Assembly: GCA_946406435.1 (NCBI GenBank)
Contig: CAMJKP010000010.1
Location: forward strand, 1 to 64,000
Direction: 5' to 3'
DNA length: 64,000 bases
Source of the DNA: an uncultured Prevotellaceae bacterium
GTDB taxonomy: Bacteria > Bacteroidota > Bacteroidia > Bacteroidales > Bacteroidaceae
The notes beneath the pieces are model-generated. The model did not search any database, was not told where the DNA came from, and was given only the letters and a program-made list of their open reading frames with translations. Both the position numbers and the translations under genes were made by a program. Every line of letters begins with the position of its first letter. The stretch's first letter is position 1. Below are positions 51,925 through 60,343 of this stretch, one piece after another.

Positions 51925-52713
51925 TTACTTGACAAATAGGTTTATGATTGAGTATAACGTCATACCAAGACCGGTAAGTCCTGTCCAGAATCCCCATGTC
52001 TGGAAAAGATTTCCATTAACTGTTGAATTGCGCTTGGTCTTATCGTTTGGTTCTATATATACGATGTCATTCTGATGGACATAGTATGCAGGGGAGTCAT
52101 AGACGTTTTGCATCTTGGTTAAATCTATCTCATACTGACTTCGGACACCATCTTCCTCACGGATGACAAGTATGTTTTTACGAAGTGCATTGATATCGAG
52201 GTCTCCCATTTGAGCAAGGAGTTCAAAGAAGGTAAGTCGGTCCTTGTCAATGTTGATTCGTCTGCCACCACCTTCTCCCAGAATGGTTACGTATAGACCT
52301 GTGTATTCCACTTTCACAATGGCATCATCTACTAGTTTGCTATTGCGGAGTATGTTGGTAAGAGTATCCGTGATTTCCTTACGATCCAAACCTTCAAGTT
52401 TTAGTTTTCCAAGTACAGGGAAATCAATCTCTCCATTTTCGTCAACTAAATATCCGCTTTGGCCATTGCTTAAGCCCAAATTACTCATGTTATTGCCACT
52501 ATACATGTTAAACTGCTGTGACAATTTCTCGTTACGTGACTTGACATATATACTCACACGATCACCAGGACGAACCTTGAATGGTGTCGAGTTCCTGATT
52601 ATTGCCGGAGCAGATGTACCAGGTTGACGATCTTGGAAATATGCAATATCTTGAGGCGTGCTGCATGAAACCATAAGCACTCCGAATAATAGTATCAAAA
52701 TGTATTTTTTCAT
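51925..52713 (-). CDS. wza: Wza-like polysaccharide export lipoprotein
   Basis: The 262-residue protein has a lipoprotein signal (ILLFGVLMVSCSTPQD) and the polysaccharide biosynthesis/export domain (TPFKVRPGDRVSIYV). An SLBB-like segment (VTILGEGGGRRINIDKDRLTFFELLAQMGDL) and a C-terminal helix (LTGLGMTLYSIINLF) follow. It would form the outer-membrane export pore. It leads the operon wza-wzc-cpsB-esterase-HD and has its own promoter. Confidence 0.93.
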   Translation of the reverse strand: MKKYILILLFGVLMVSCSTPQDIAYFQDRQPGTSAPAIIRNSTPFKVRPGDRVSIYVKSRNEKLSQQFNMYSGNNMSNLGLSNGQSGYLVDENGEIDFPVLGKLKLEGLDRKEITDTLTNILRNSKLVDDAIVKVEYTGLYVTILGEGGGRRINIDKDRLTFFELLAQMGDLDINALRKNILVIREEDGVRSQYEIDLTKMQNVYDSPAYYVHQNDIVYIEPNDKTKRNSTVNGNLFQTWGFWTGLTGLGMTLYSIINLFVK

Positions 52714-52734
52714 AATTCAATAATTCTTAGGTGG

Positions 52735-52742
52735 CAAAATTA
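52735..52742 (-). promoter_or_regulatory. Bacteroidetes -7 box for the export operon
   Basis: It reads TAATTTTG on the minus strand, 22 bases before the wza start. Confidence 0.65.
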
Positions 52743-52857
52743 ATAAAAAAAACTAATATGTGCAAATAATGTGGCTTGAAATTCATCTACAGATGATATT
52801 ATAAGAATGATATTGGCAAATTTTACGGAAAAGTTTGTAAATGTCATGAAAAATGTG

Positions 52858-52865
52858 TACCTTTG
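52858..52865 (+). promoter_or_regulatory. Bacteroidetes -7 box for tmRNA
   Basis: It reads TACCTTTG, about 45 bases before the mature tmRNA 5' end, so a precursor would be trimmed. Confidence 0.75.
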
Positions 52866-52909
52866 CAACGTTTATATGTACCATTGGGGCTTTATCCCCG
52901 ATTTGATTC

Positions 52910-53304
52910 GGGGCTGACTGGATTTGACAGCGGGACGAGATGGTACGTAAGCATGCAGAGTAACGGCTGTGAACTCTATAATCACTTCGGTCAACAATTT
53001 AATTGGCGAAAACAACTACGCTCTCGCTGCTTAATCGAAGTATAGTAGATTAGCTTTATTCCCTTGCTAGGCGAGGGAACGGGACATCGCTCAGAGCCCT
53101 CTTCTTGAGGCTGACTGGTCAATGCGGTGCAATAATATCAGGAATAGTCAACGGCTTGTCTCGTGTCGGTGATGAAACTTTAGAGAATAAGGCAACAGTT
53201 GGTGGCTTGGGTCTTGCTGTTGCACGAAAATGAAGGCCAAGATAAGCATGTAGAAAGCGTATGGTTTCCCCGTTTGGACGAGGGTTCGAATCCCTCCAGC
53301 TCCA
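52910..53304 (+). ncRNA. ssrA: tmRNA
   Basis: The 5' end GGGGCTGACTGGATTTGACAG pairs through GGGGCTG with CAGCTCC at the 3' end, and TTCGAATCCC forms the T arm of the tRNA-like part. A short reading frame at 53005-53034 starts with GGC and encodes Gly-ENNYALAA before TAA, the Bacteroidetes type of proteolysis tag. CCA is not encoded. The transfer-messenger RNA frees stalled ribosomes with SmpB. Confidence 0.95.
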
Positions 53305-53311
53305 CTTAAAC

Positions 53312-53350
53312 AAAAAGAGCGAACATTCAAATTGTTCGCTCTTTTTCTGT
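53312..53350. terminator. Bidirectional terminator between tmRNA and the PurF-like gene
   Basis: aaaaagagcgaac pairs perfectly with gttcgctcttttt around a 9-base loop. It has T-runs on both strands and serves the tmRNA and the convergent gene. Confidence 0.88.
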
Positions 53351-53391
53351 TAGTATATCAAATATGTTGTGATTTGTACTATCAAATATGT

Positions 53392-54840
53392 TTACTTGTT
53401 GTCGAGATTTGTCTCTTCAAGAGTGTATTGGCTACTACCATCAAAACAATGTGTGCAGACCATGTCCTTTGGTAGTCCGATAGCTTTGATGAGAGTCTCT
53501 AACTTTGTGAATTTCAGAGATGTAAGTCCAAATCGTTCTTGAATGATGCTAACCATTTTTTTGTACTGAGGAGAGTCGGTGGTTGCATAGATTTTGAGAA
53601 TCTCAGGATCTTGTGCTTTGTCTTCTCCTTCAAGTTCTGCAATAATACGACGTGTTATCAATTCCATCTCACTTTTTGAAGATGTGAAGTTGATAAACTG
53701 GCAGCCGTAAACCAATGGCGGACATGCAATACGCATGTGGACTTCTTTTGCTCCAGATTCAAACAGACATTTGGTGTTGTCTCTGAGCTGGGTACCGCGA
53801 ACGATACTGTCATCACAGAAAAGAACCTTCTTGTCCTTAAGTACAGACTTGTTCTGAATGAGCTTCATCTTAGCCACGAGGTTACGCATACTTTGGTTTG
53901 AAGGTGTGAACGAACGAGGCCAAGTTGGGGTGTATTTGCTGATAGCACGCATGTAAGGACATCCGTGACCTGCTGCATAACCTATAGCCATACCTATACC
54001 AGAATCTGGAATACCGCAGGCGCAATCCACCTGTGTGTCGTCCTCCTTACCCATGGCAAAACCTGTTGCATTACGAACGTCTTCTGTATTACGATGTTCG
54101 TAGTCAGAAGTTGGGAAACCATAGTAAACCCAGAGGAAAGAGCAAATCTGCATCTTCTTATTAGGCTTACGCAACTGCTCTATACCGTTGGCTGTGATTC
54201 GTACAATCTCTCCAGGACCAAGAAAGCGCTCTGTTTCATATCCGAGATTTGGGAAAGCTGTAGATTCTGAAGAAACTGCCCATGCGCCATCCTTTTTACC
54301 TATAATAATAGGTGTGCGTCCCCAAGAGTCGCGTGCTGCGATGATACCGTTCTCTGTGAGAAGAAGCATCGTACAGGATCCCTTTACCTCACGGAATACA
54401 TTCTCAATACCGTCAACGAAATTCTTTCCCTTGACGATGAGAAGTCCAACAAGTTCTGTCTGGTTAATCTTGCCAGAAGAGAACTCTGAGAGGTGCATAT
54501 TCTGTTCGAGAAGAGTATCAGCAATCTGCTCCATGTTGTTAATCTTGGCTACAGTACAGATTGCAAATCGTCCAAGGTGGGAATTGAACAGAAGTGGCTG
54601 GGCATCCGTGTCGCTGATGATACCTATACCGGAGTTACCATCAAATTCATCAAGTTCTTTCTCGAACTTGGTGCGGAAATACGTATTTTCCAGATGATGG
54701 ATACTGCGTTTGAAACCTTTCTCTTCTGAGAATGTTGCCAAACCACCACGACGAGTGCCAAGGTGGGAGTTGTAGTCTGTTCCGTAGAACACATCAGTAG
54801 TACAGCGTGATGTGCCTATGGCACCAAAAAATCCAGCCAT
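53392..54840 (-). CDS. Amidophosphoribosyltransferase-like protein lacking Cys1
   Basis: The 482-residue protein has the two-domain plan of PurF: an N-terminal class II glutamine amidotransferase fold (GTDYNSHLGTRRGG, SGIGIISDTDAQ) and a C-terminal phosphoribosyltransferase domain with the PRPP loop VLFCDDSIVRGTQ. True PurF starts Met-Cys, where Cys is the glutaminase nucleophile. Here the start reads MAGFFGAIG, and no in-frame upstream Cys start exists. It may use ammonia, act elsewhere in purine metabolism, or be a regulator. Similar cysteine-less proteins are, as I recall, found in other Bacteroidales beside the normal PurF. Confidence 0.8.
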   Translation of the reverse strand: MAGFFGAIGTSRCTTDVFYGTDYNSHLGTRRGGLATFSEEKGFKRSIHHLENTYFRTKFEKELDEFDGNSGIGIISDTDAQPLLFNSHLGRFAICTVAKINNMEQIADTLLEQNMHLSEFSSGKINQTELVGLLIVKGKNFVDGIENVFREVKGSCTMLLLTENGIIAARDSWGRTPIIIGKKDGAWAVSSESTAFPNLGYETERFLGPGEIVRITANGIEQLRKPNKKMQICSFLWVYYGFPTSDYEHRNTEDVRNATGFAMGKEDDTQVDCACGIPDSGIGMAIGYAAGHGCPYMRAISKYTPTWPRSFTPSNQSMRNLVAKMKLIQNKSVLKDKKVLFCDDSIVRGTQLRDNTKCLFESGAKEVHMRIACPPLVYGCQFINFTSSKSEMELITRRIIAELEGEDKAQDPEILKIYATTDSPQYKKMVSIIQERFGLTSLKFTKLETLIKAIGLPKDMVCTHCFDGSSQYTLEETNLDNK

Positions 54841-54878
54841 TTTGTTATCTAAATAAGGAGTTTAATTTTTTCCGCTTG

Positions 54879-54886
54879 CAAAATTA
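54879..54886 (-). promoter_or_regulatory. Bacteroidetes -7 box for the PurF-like gene
   Basis: It reads TAATTTTG on the minus strand, 39 bases before the start. Confidence 0.65.
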
Positions 54887-54928
54887 CTAAAAATCCTCGG
54901 AATATACAATACCAAGACCGTATTTTTT

Positions 54929-56323
54929 CTATTCATTTTCTGAAGATTCATCAGTAAGAAGTAAATCTTCGTCTGATTTCTTCAGTTTATACTTCCGTTT
55001 AGGATTTTCCTGCGCACCAAACTTTATCAGTTTCGTAGCTGCAACCTCAATACTCTTTCCTGAAGGGCTGCTTATGTTTTTGAGTTCTGTAAATGCCTCA
55101 CGTGTCTTGTCGAGTTGTTTCTCAACCTCCATAAAGCGCTCATAGAAACTCTGTACGCGATCCACAATCATATTGGCGGTCTTCATCATCTCTTCCTGAT
55201 TCTCAATCTGTCGAACCTGTTTCCAAGTCATTTCCAGAACGCGTAGTAATGAGTATAAATTCTGACTGCCAGTAATGATAACGCCTTTGTCGTATGCCTC
55301 TTTCCATAGGGTAGGGGCGTTGGTGAGAGCCAACTGAAGCGCGCTCTCGGAGAAAACATACATAAGAACGAAATCAAGTTTTCCTCTACCTTTTTTTATA
55401 TATGCATTATAATTCTTGCGTGAGAGCTCCATTACATGCTGCCTTACAGATGCAATATGTCTTGTAAGGGCATCCTGACGCTGTTCGTCTGTTTTTGCAT
55501 TATGATAGTCTTCAAATGCCTTAAACGACATTTTTGAGTCGATAATGACATCACGCTCGTCCGGGAAATGCAGAATCACGTCTGGAATCATGCGCTTGCC
55601 TTCTTCCTCATCATAAATAGTGCGCCCAGCAGAATCTTTCATTGTTGTCTGCTCCTCGAATTGAAGTCCTTCCTCAAGTCCCATATCTTCAAGAAGTTGC
55701 TTCAGACGAAGTTCTCCAAAGTTTCCTTGTGTCTTATTCTCGCCTGTAAGTGCTTGAGCCAGTTTGTCTGCACGTTCACCAGCCTCTTTACTCTGTTGGA
55801 TGCTTGTCTTGATAGTGGCATCAAGTCGCACCATAGTCTCTGAGTGTTCACGACCACTTTTCTCTACAGCCTCTTTCATCTGCGAGATACCTTCTTTCAG
55901 AGGATTTAGAATAGCACTTAACTGTTCCTTGTTCTGTGCGGAAAGTTGTTCAGAACGTTCCTTGAGAATCTTCTCAGAGGTGGTTTTTATCTGTTCTTTC
56001 AGAAGAGCCATTTGCTGGTCTTGCTGAATTTTATGCTGTTGCTTGAGTTGTTCAATCTGCAAGGAATGTTGTTCCTTCAGTTCATTAATCTGAATTGAAT
56101 TCTGCTCTTTGATGCTCTCTATCTGTTTGTCATACTGCGCTTTAAGTTCTGAAATCTGTGCAGATTGTTGTTTCTTCGCATCATCTAATTGAAGCATAAG
56201 TCCCTCGACCTTTGCTTTCTCTACGTCGCGCGAAACCAGAATCTCATTGCCTTTGTTCTTTGCAATGAGATACCCTATTAAGCATCCGACAACTAATGCG
56301 ATAATGATGTAAACAATTTCCAT
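54929..56323 (-). CDS. rmuC: DNA recombination protein RmuC
   Basis: The 464-residue protein has an N-terminal membrane helix (IVYIIIALVVGCLIGYLIA). A coiled coil of Gln/Glu-rich repeats follows (about 35-190; QLKEQHSLQIEQLKQQH-like). The RmuC nuclease-like domain then shows GNFGELRLKQLLEDMGLEEG, DVIIDSKMSFKAF and FVLMYVFSESALQLAL. RmuC limits inversions between short repeats, which is of note in a repeat-rich chromosome. It has a clear promoter and stands alone. Confidence 0.93.
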   Translation of the reverse strand: MEIVYIIIALVVGCLIGYLIAKNKGNEILVSRDVEKAKVEGLMLQLDDAKKQQSAQISELKAQYDKQIESIKEQNSIQINELKEQHSLQIEQLKQQHKIQQDQQMALLKEQIKTTSEKILKERSEQLSAQNKEQLSAILNPLKEGISQMKEAVEKSGREHSETMVRLDATIKTSIQQSKEAGERADKLAQALTGENKTQGNFGELRLKQLLEDMGLEEGLQFEEQTTMKDSAGRTIYDEEEGKRMIPDVILHFPDERDVIIDSKMSFKAFEDYHNAKTDEQRQDALTRHIASVRQHVMELSRKNYNAYIKKGRGKLDFVLMYVFSESALQLALTNAPTLWKEAYDKGVIITGSQNLYSLLRVLEMTWKQVRQIENQEEMMKTANMIVDRVQSFYERFMEVEKQLDKTREAFTELKNISSPSGKSIEVAATKLIKFGAQENPKRKYKLKKSDEDLLLTDESSENE

Positions 56324-56345
56324 AATACGTATTGTTTCTTGAGTG

Positions 56346-56353
56346 CAAAGTTA
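56346..56353 (-). promoter_or_regulatory. Bacteroidetes -7 box for rmuC
   Basis: It reads TAACTTTG on the minus strand, 22 bases before the start. Confidence 0.65.
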
Positions 56354-56407
56354 CAACTAATCTTTCGATTATACAAGAAAAATCCGTATTTTTCGTTTAT
56401 TGAATAT

Positions 56408-56986
56408 ATGACAATAGAAGAACATCCTTTACAGCCCTTTCTTCCTGCCAATGGGAAAGTCCTGTTTCTTGGCAGTTTCCCTCCTCCGAAAGTCCGTTGG
56501 AGTATGGAGTGGTTTTATCCTAATTGGATAAACGACTTCTGGAGGATTCAAGGCCTGCTTCATTTTAATGATAAGTCGTATTTTGAAGTGAAAGGAGAGA
56601 AACGCTTTGATAAAGAGCGTATTGTGTCTTTCTGTGAGGAAAAAGGAATGGCATTCTTTGATACAGCAAGAAAGGTATGTCGGTTGAAGGATAATGCTTC
56701 TGATAACTTCCTTGAAATCCTTGAACCTACAGATGTTTTTGCCTTGCTTGAGCAAATGCCTTCTTGTTCGGTTGTTGTCACCACAGGTGGAAAGGCAAGC
56801 GAGGAGATATGTGGATATTTCTGTTCACAAGGAGTAAAAGTTGATATTCCGAAAGTGGGGGAGAGCGTTAGCATTAATTCTGACCGTTGGAACGGCACTT
56901 GGTGGAGAATGCCCAGCAGTTCACGAGCTTACCCTATGAAATTAGAAAAGAAAGCGGAATATTACAAACGTCTGTTTTGCAAATAA
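56408..56986 (+). CDS. Uracil-DNA-glycosylase-like protein
   Basis: I start at the ATG at 56408, giving 192 residues that begin MTIEEHPLQPFLP. The ORF extends upstream to 56339, but that part overlaps the rmuC promoter. KVLFLGSFPPPKVR and MEWFYPN resemble the N-terminal motif of the uracil-DNA-glycosylase superfamily (GxxPG). VVVTTGGKASEE is near its second strand, and MPSSSRAYPM fills the place of the C-terminal HPSPR motif. A base-excision role is inferred. Confidence 0.75.
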   Translation: MTIEEHPLQPFLPANGKVLFLGSFPPPKVRWSMEWFYPNWINDFWRIQGLLHFNDKSYFEVKGEKRFDKERIVSFCEEKGMAFFDTARKVCRLKDNASDNFLEILEPTDVFALLEQMPSCSVVVTTGGKASEEICGYFCSQGVKVDIPKVGESVSINSDRWNGTWWRMPSSSRAYPMKLEKKAEYYKRLFCK

Positions 56987-57126
56987 CTCGTATTGCCCCA
57001 TTATATAAATAAAGTAGGTAGTATCTAATTTGATATTTTATGCTAAAATTCGTGCCTATAAAACAAAAAAATATCAAAAAAATGTTTTTTTTGCGTGTTA
57101 GGGATAGCTTTGTCTAACTTTTTTAT

Positions 57127-57134
57127 TAATTTTG
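57127..57134 (+). promoter_or_regulatory. Bacteroidetes -7 box for the secreted protein gene
   Basis: It reads TAATTTTG, 45 bases before the start. Confidence 0.6.
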
Positions 57135-57178
57135 TGCGCAGGATAAATTTATAAAGATTGTAACATATCATAAACAAT

Positions 57179-57970
57179 ATGAAGAAAATATTCTCTACAA
57201 TAATTGCGCTCGTGGCAACTCTTGCAGTATGTGCGCAGACGACAAAGGAATATGTTGACCTTGGCCTTCCAAGCGGAACGCTTTGGGCAACTTGTAATGT
57301 TGGTGCTAGTGCACCAGAGGAATATGGAAATTACTTTGCTTGGGGAGAAACAAAACCCAAACAGAAATATAATGTGAGCACCTACAAGTGGTGTAATGGC
57401 TCAATCATTTCGATGACCAAGTATAATACCGACATTAATTATGGTATTGTTGATGACAAAACGGAACTTGATCCTGCGGATGATGCAGCTACAGTCAACT
57501 GGGGTAGCGAATGGTGTATGCCTACTGCCGAAGAGATTGAAGAACTGTATAATTTAGACTATGTAACCAGCGAGTGGTCAATACAGAATGGTGTTAAGGG
57601 ACGTCTTATAACAAGTAAGAAGAATGGTAATTCAATCTTTTTGCCTGTTGCGGGATACCGTCTTGATCTTAGTAATGGTTCGCTCTATGAAGCTGGTTCA
57701 AACGGCTATTACTGGACTAATAGTTGCCGTACGAATTCCGCATGCATCCTAAACTTTGGTATGACTGCAGTTGGTGAAATGCAATATTTCAATCGTGCTC
57801 AGGGATGTAGTGTTCGTCCTGTACGTGTAGAGAAAGCTGTTACCGCATCAATAGATGACGTAACAGCTAATCAAAAGGCTACAAAGAGCGGAAAATACAT
57901 TTCTGATGGCAATCTTGTTATTGTAAAAGATGGCAAGCAGTATAACGTTGATGGAACAAAGGTAAAATAA
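57179..57970 (+). CDS. Secreted FISUMP-like protein
   Basis: The 263-residue protein has a signal peptide (MKKIFSTIIALVATLAVCAQ). The domain YVDLGLPSGTLWATCNVGAS, EYGNYFAWGETKP, WGSEWCMPTAEEIEEL, VAGYRLDLSNGSLYEAG and GCSVRPVR is the pattern of the Fibrobacter succinogenes major paralogous domain, widespread in Prevotella and Bacteroides secreted proteins. Function is unknown, and a carbohydrate-binding or adhesive role is often supposed. The tail (NLVIVKDGKQYNVDGTKVK) looks like the short C-terminal segments on other Prevotella exported proteins. Confidence 0.8.
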   Translation: MKKIFSTIIALVATLAVCAQTTKEYVDLGLPSGTLWATCNVGASAPEEYGNYFAWGETKPKQKYNVSTYKWCNGSIISMTKYNTDINYGIVDDKTELDPADDAATVNWGSEWCMPTAEEIEELYNLDYVTSEWSIQNGVKGRLITSKKNGNSIFLPVAGYRLDLSNGSLYEAGSNGYYWTNSCRTNSACILNFGMTAVGEMQYFNRAQGCSVRPVRVEKAVTASIDDVTANQKATKSGKYISDGNLVIVKDGKQYNVDGTKVK

Positions 57971-57992
57971 CAATAAAGTATTTGTTTCTGTT

Positions 57993-58032
57993 AAGGAGAG
58001 CAACTCGCAAGGAGATGCTCTCCTTATTTTTG
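57993..58032 (+). terminator. Terminator of the FISUMP-like gene
   Basis: aaggagagca pairs with tgctctcctt (10 bp), followed by atttttg. Confidence 0.85.
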
Positions 58033-58170
58033 CCGTTCCTTTGATGTTTTTCCGTTCATTCTTCGTTGTTCCTCCGAACCCAACTCGATGAAACTCCCAT
58101 TTTTACTGGAAAAAAGCGAAGGTTCATCGAGTTTGGTTCGGAGAAAGAGCGGAGGAAGGGCGGAGGATTA

Positions 58171-58214
58171 ACGGACTTGCATCGGACTTACTACGGACTT
58201 ACTACGGACTTTCA
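58171..58214. repeat. Array E of 11-base units
   Basis: Four successive 11-base units: acggacttgca, tcggacttact, acggacttact and acggactttca. It belongs with arrays A to D. Confidence 0.78.
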
Positions 58215-58220
58215 CTAAAG

Positions 58221-58252
58221 AAAAAAGCCATCCCGAATGAGATGACTTTTTC
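58221..58252 (-). terminator. Terminator of the Zn dehydrogenase operon
   Basis: On the minus strand gaaaaagtcatc pairs with gatggctttttt (one G-T pair), ending in six T after the dehydrogenase stop. Confidence 0.75.
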
Positions 58253-58259
58253 CTTATAA

Positions 58260-59279
58260 TTACATTTCTACGAGGATTCTGAAGACCTTACCTGGATTCT
58301 TACTCCACCATTGCATGGTCTCAAGACATTCCTCAGGTTTAACAACCTTTGTTATGAGTTTGTCCGTTGGGCATGTGCCACGCTCCAGATAGCGTATTAC
58401 TGCGCGGAAATCGCTTGGGTTGGCATTACGTGAACCGCGGATGTCGAGTTCCTTCTGCACGAAATACTTTGTCTGGAAGCTAACTTCAGACTTTGCATAA
58501 CCGATACAAACAACACGGCCTGTGAAAGCAACCTCGTTGACTGCGAGATTGTATGTGATAGGACTACCTACAGCCTCAATAATTACGTCAGGACCAAATC
58601 CGTTGGTTATCTCCTGAAGACGCTCATGAACATCCTCTGTCATAGTGTTGATAGCGTATGCAGCCCCCATTTCCTTGGCAAGGGCAAGCTTCTCGTCGTC
58701 AATATCGGCAGCTATTACGGTAGCTCCACGTGTAACCGAGCGAACGATAGCACCCATACCAACCATACCACAACCGATAACCACAACTACGTCAATATCT
58801 TTCACCTGACCGCGATCAACTGCGTGGAAACCTACTGACATAGGTTCAATCAAAGCACTTGTCTTAGGATCAAGAGTACCTGCTGGGATAATCTTCTCCC
58901 AAGGCAAGGTAATGAACTCACGCATAGCTCCATTACGCTGAACACCAAGGGTTTCGTTGTGTTGACAGGCATTCACTCTGCCATTACGACAAGATGCGCA
59001 CTTACCGCAATTTGTGTAAGGATTGCAAGTAACCACCATTCCCGGCTTTAGATATTCTGGAACGTCAGAACCTACAGCCTCAATAACGGCACCTACCTCA
59101 TGACCAGGAATCACAGGGTTGAGAGCCATAGTGTTTCTGCCCATGAATGTGTTGATGTCTGATCCGCAGAATCCTACATAAACCAACTTTAGGAGAACCT
59201 CACCAGCCTGTGGCTGCTGAGGATCCTCCAAGTTGATTATCTGCAGTTCCTGATTGTGTGAAATCTGAATTGCTTTCAT
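58260..59279 (-). CDS. Zinc-dependent medium-chain dehydrogenase
   Basis: The 339-residue MDR enzyme has the catalytic Zn ligands CGSD and GHEVGAVIEAVG and a structural Zn site CGKCASCRNGRVNAC. The Rossmann loop is VVVIGCGMVGMGA. Annotation as threonine or sorbitol dehydrogenase would be generic. It is the last gene of a three-gene operon with a lactonase-like amidohydrolase and an aldo/keto reductase, so it probably oxidises a later intermediate of the same sugar, such as a keto-deoxy acid. Substrate unproven. Confidence 0.85.
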   Translation of the reverse strand: MKAIQISHNQELQIINLEDPQQPQAGEVLLKLVYVGFCGSDINTFMGRNTMALNPVIPGHEVGAVIEAVGSDVPEYLKPGMVVTCNPYTNCGKCASCRNGRVNACQHNETLGVQRNGAMREFITLPWEKIIPAGTLDPKTSALIEPMSVGFHAVDRGQVKDIDVVVVIGCGMVGMGAIVRSVTRGATVIAADIDDEKLALAKEMGAAYAINTMTEDVHERLQEITNGFGPDVIIEAVGSPITYNLAVNEVAFTGRVVCIGYAKSEVSFQTKYFVQKELDIRGSRNANPSDFRAVIRYLERGTCPTDKLITKVVKPEECLETMQWWSKNPGKVFRILVEM

Positions 59280-59346
59280 CTTAATATTTAACTCATTAAC
59301 CTAAAATTTTCAAAGCATAGCCCCACCTTCTCCAAAGGAAGGGCGT

Positions 59347-60255
59347 TTATTCCGACATGTTCTTTATATAAGGTAGTTCTGGTAAATTACCAAAACCATA
59401 GAACGTTTTTGCATTACCACCAAGGAAAGCAGCCTTTTCATCCTCGGTCAACTCCTTACTCTTGATGATAAAGTCGTATGACATACGATAGGTGATGGCT
59501 GTAATGGTGCGAGGGTAGTCGGAACCCCACATAAGCTTGTCCATACCTACGAGATCGGCGGCCTCGCGAATAGATTTTACGGCTGAAGGGAATGGATAGA
59601 ACTCTTCATTATAGAGCCATGTGATGCCTCCTGATTCTATCATTACGTTCTTACCGCAATTAGCCAGTTTCACCTGACTGCGGAAAGAAGGTGTTGTGAC
59701 CATACCGAAATGTCCTATGGCAACTTTCAGTTCTGGACATTCCTTGATGACCTCTGCCATTTCTGCAATCTGTTTTTCGTCATCGGCAAGGCACATAGAG
59801 AGTATCATTTTCTTTTCTTCCATAGCCTTGAACAAAGGCATACACTCAATAAGCGAGCCCTTGATTCTGTGGCCAGGGATAGCGATTCCGCGGAAAGTTT
59901 TGCTCAAGGCATTAACCTGCTGGGCAAGGTCTTCTTTTGTGGATAAATCCGTCAGCATACCCATGCAGAAGAATCTGTCAGGATATTTGTTCTGTACTAT
60001 GGCGAGATAGTCATTCTGATTACCATCGATAAATTCCTGAACGACCACAGCCGCACCTACCTGAGCGTAATCCATATTTGAAAGGAATACCTCTGCGGTA
60101 TTACGACCGTCAATCATAAAAGGAGGAAGCATCTGCCTCTCCTCGCCGAAGAACTCAGAGCGCGACTGATTACTTGCCAACGAGCGTATTGGCTGCCCTT
60201 CAACAATTGTATTCTGATAAAGCCACAAATGGCTGTGAGCGTCGATTATTGTCAT
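59347..60255 (-). CDS. Amidohydrolase, fuconolactonase-like
   Basis: I start at the ATG at 60255 (302 residues, MTIIDAHSHLW); the frame extends upstream to 60297, but without conserved sequence. HSHLW supplies the first metal-binding His pair. VAIGHFGMV and MWGSDYPRTI give the later His and the catalytic Asp, as in the COG3618 group, which includes L-fuconolactonase and L-rhamnono-lactonase. It would hydrolyse the lactone formed by the aldo/keto reductase upstream. Confidence 0.82.
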   Translation of the reverse strand: MTIIDAHSHLWLYQNTIVEGQPIRSLASNQSRSEFFGEERQMLPPFMIDGRNTAEVFLSNMDYAQVGAAVVVQEFIDGNQNDYLAIVQNKYPDRFFCMGMLTDLSTKEDLAQQVNALSKTFRGIAIPGHRIKGSLIECMPLFKAMEEKKMILSMCLADDEKQIAEMAEVIKECPELKVAIGHFGMVTTPSFRSQVKLANCGKNVMIESGGITWLYNEEFYPFPSAVKSIREAADLVGMDKLMWGSDYPRTITAITYRMSYDFIIKSKELTEDEKAAFLGGNAKTFYGFGNLPELPYIKNMSE

Positions 60256-60343
60256 AGTTGTAGATATTAATGGAGATTGGAACGTGATTTGGAACACTAT
60301 CTTGCTCTCTTCTCCCGAGCGAGGGAAGGGTTCGGGTTAGGGG

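Larger units (their letters stand above)
57971..58259. other. Intergenic region with terminators and array E
   Basis: It contains the FISUMP gene terminator, a hairpin with tcgatgaa/ttcatcga ends (about 58087-58132), the 11-base array E and the terminator of the reverse-strand dehydrogenase. No gene is seen. Confidence 0.7.

Noticed and set aside
52863..53330. Open frames across the tmRNA region on both strands
   Set aside because: The sequence is fully explained by tmRNA; apart from the tag frame these are chance readings.
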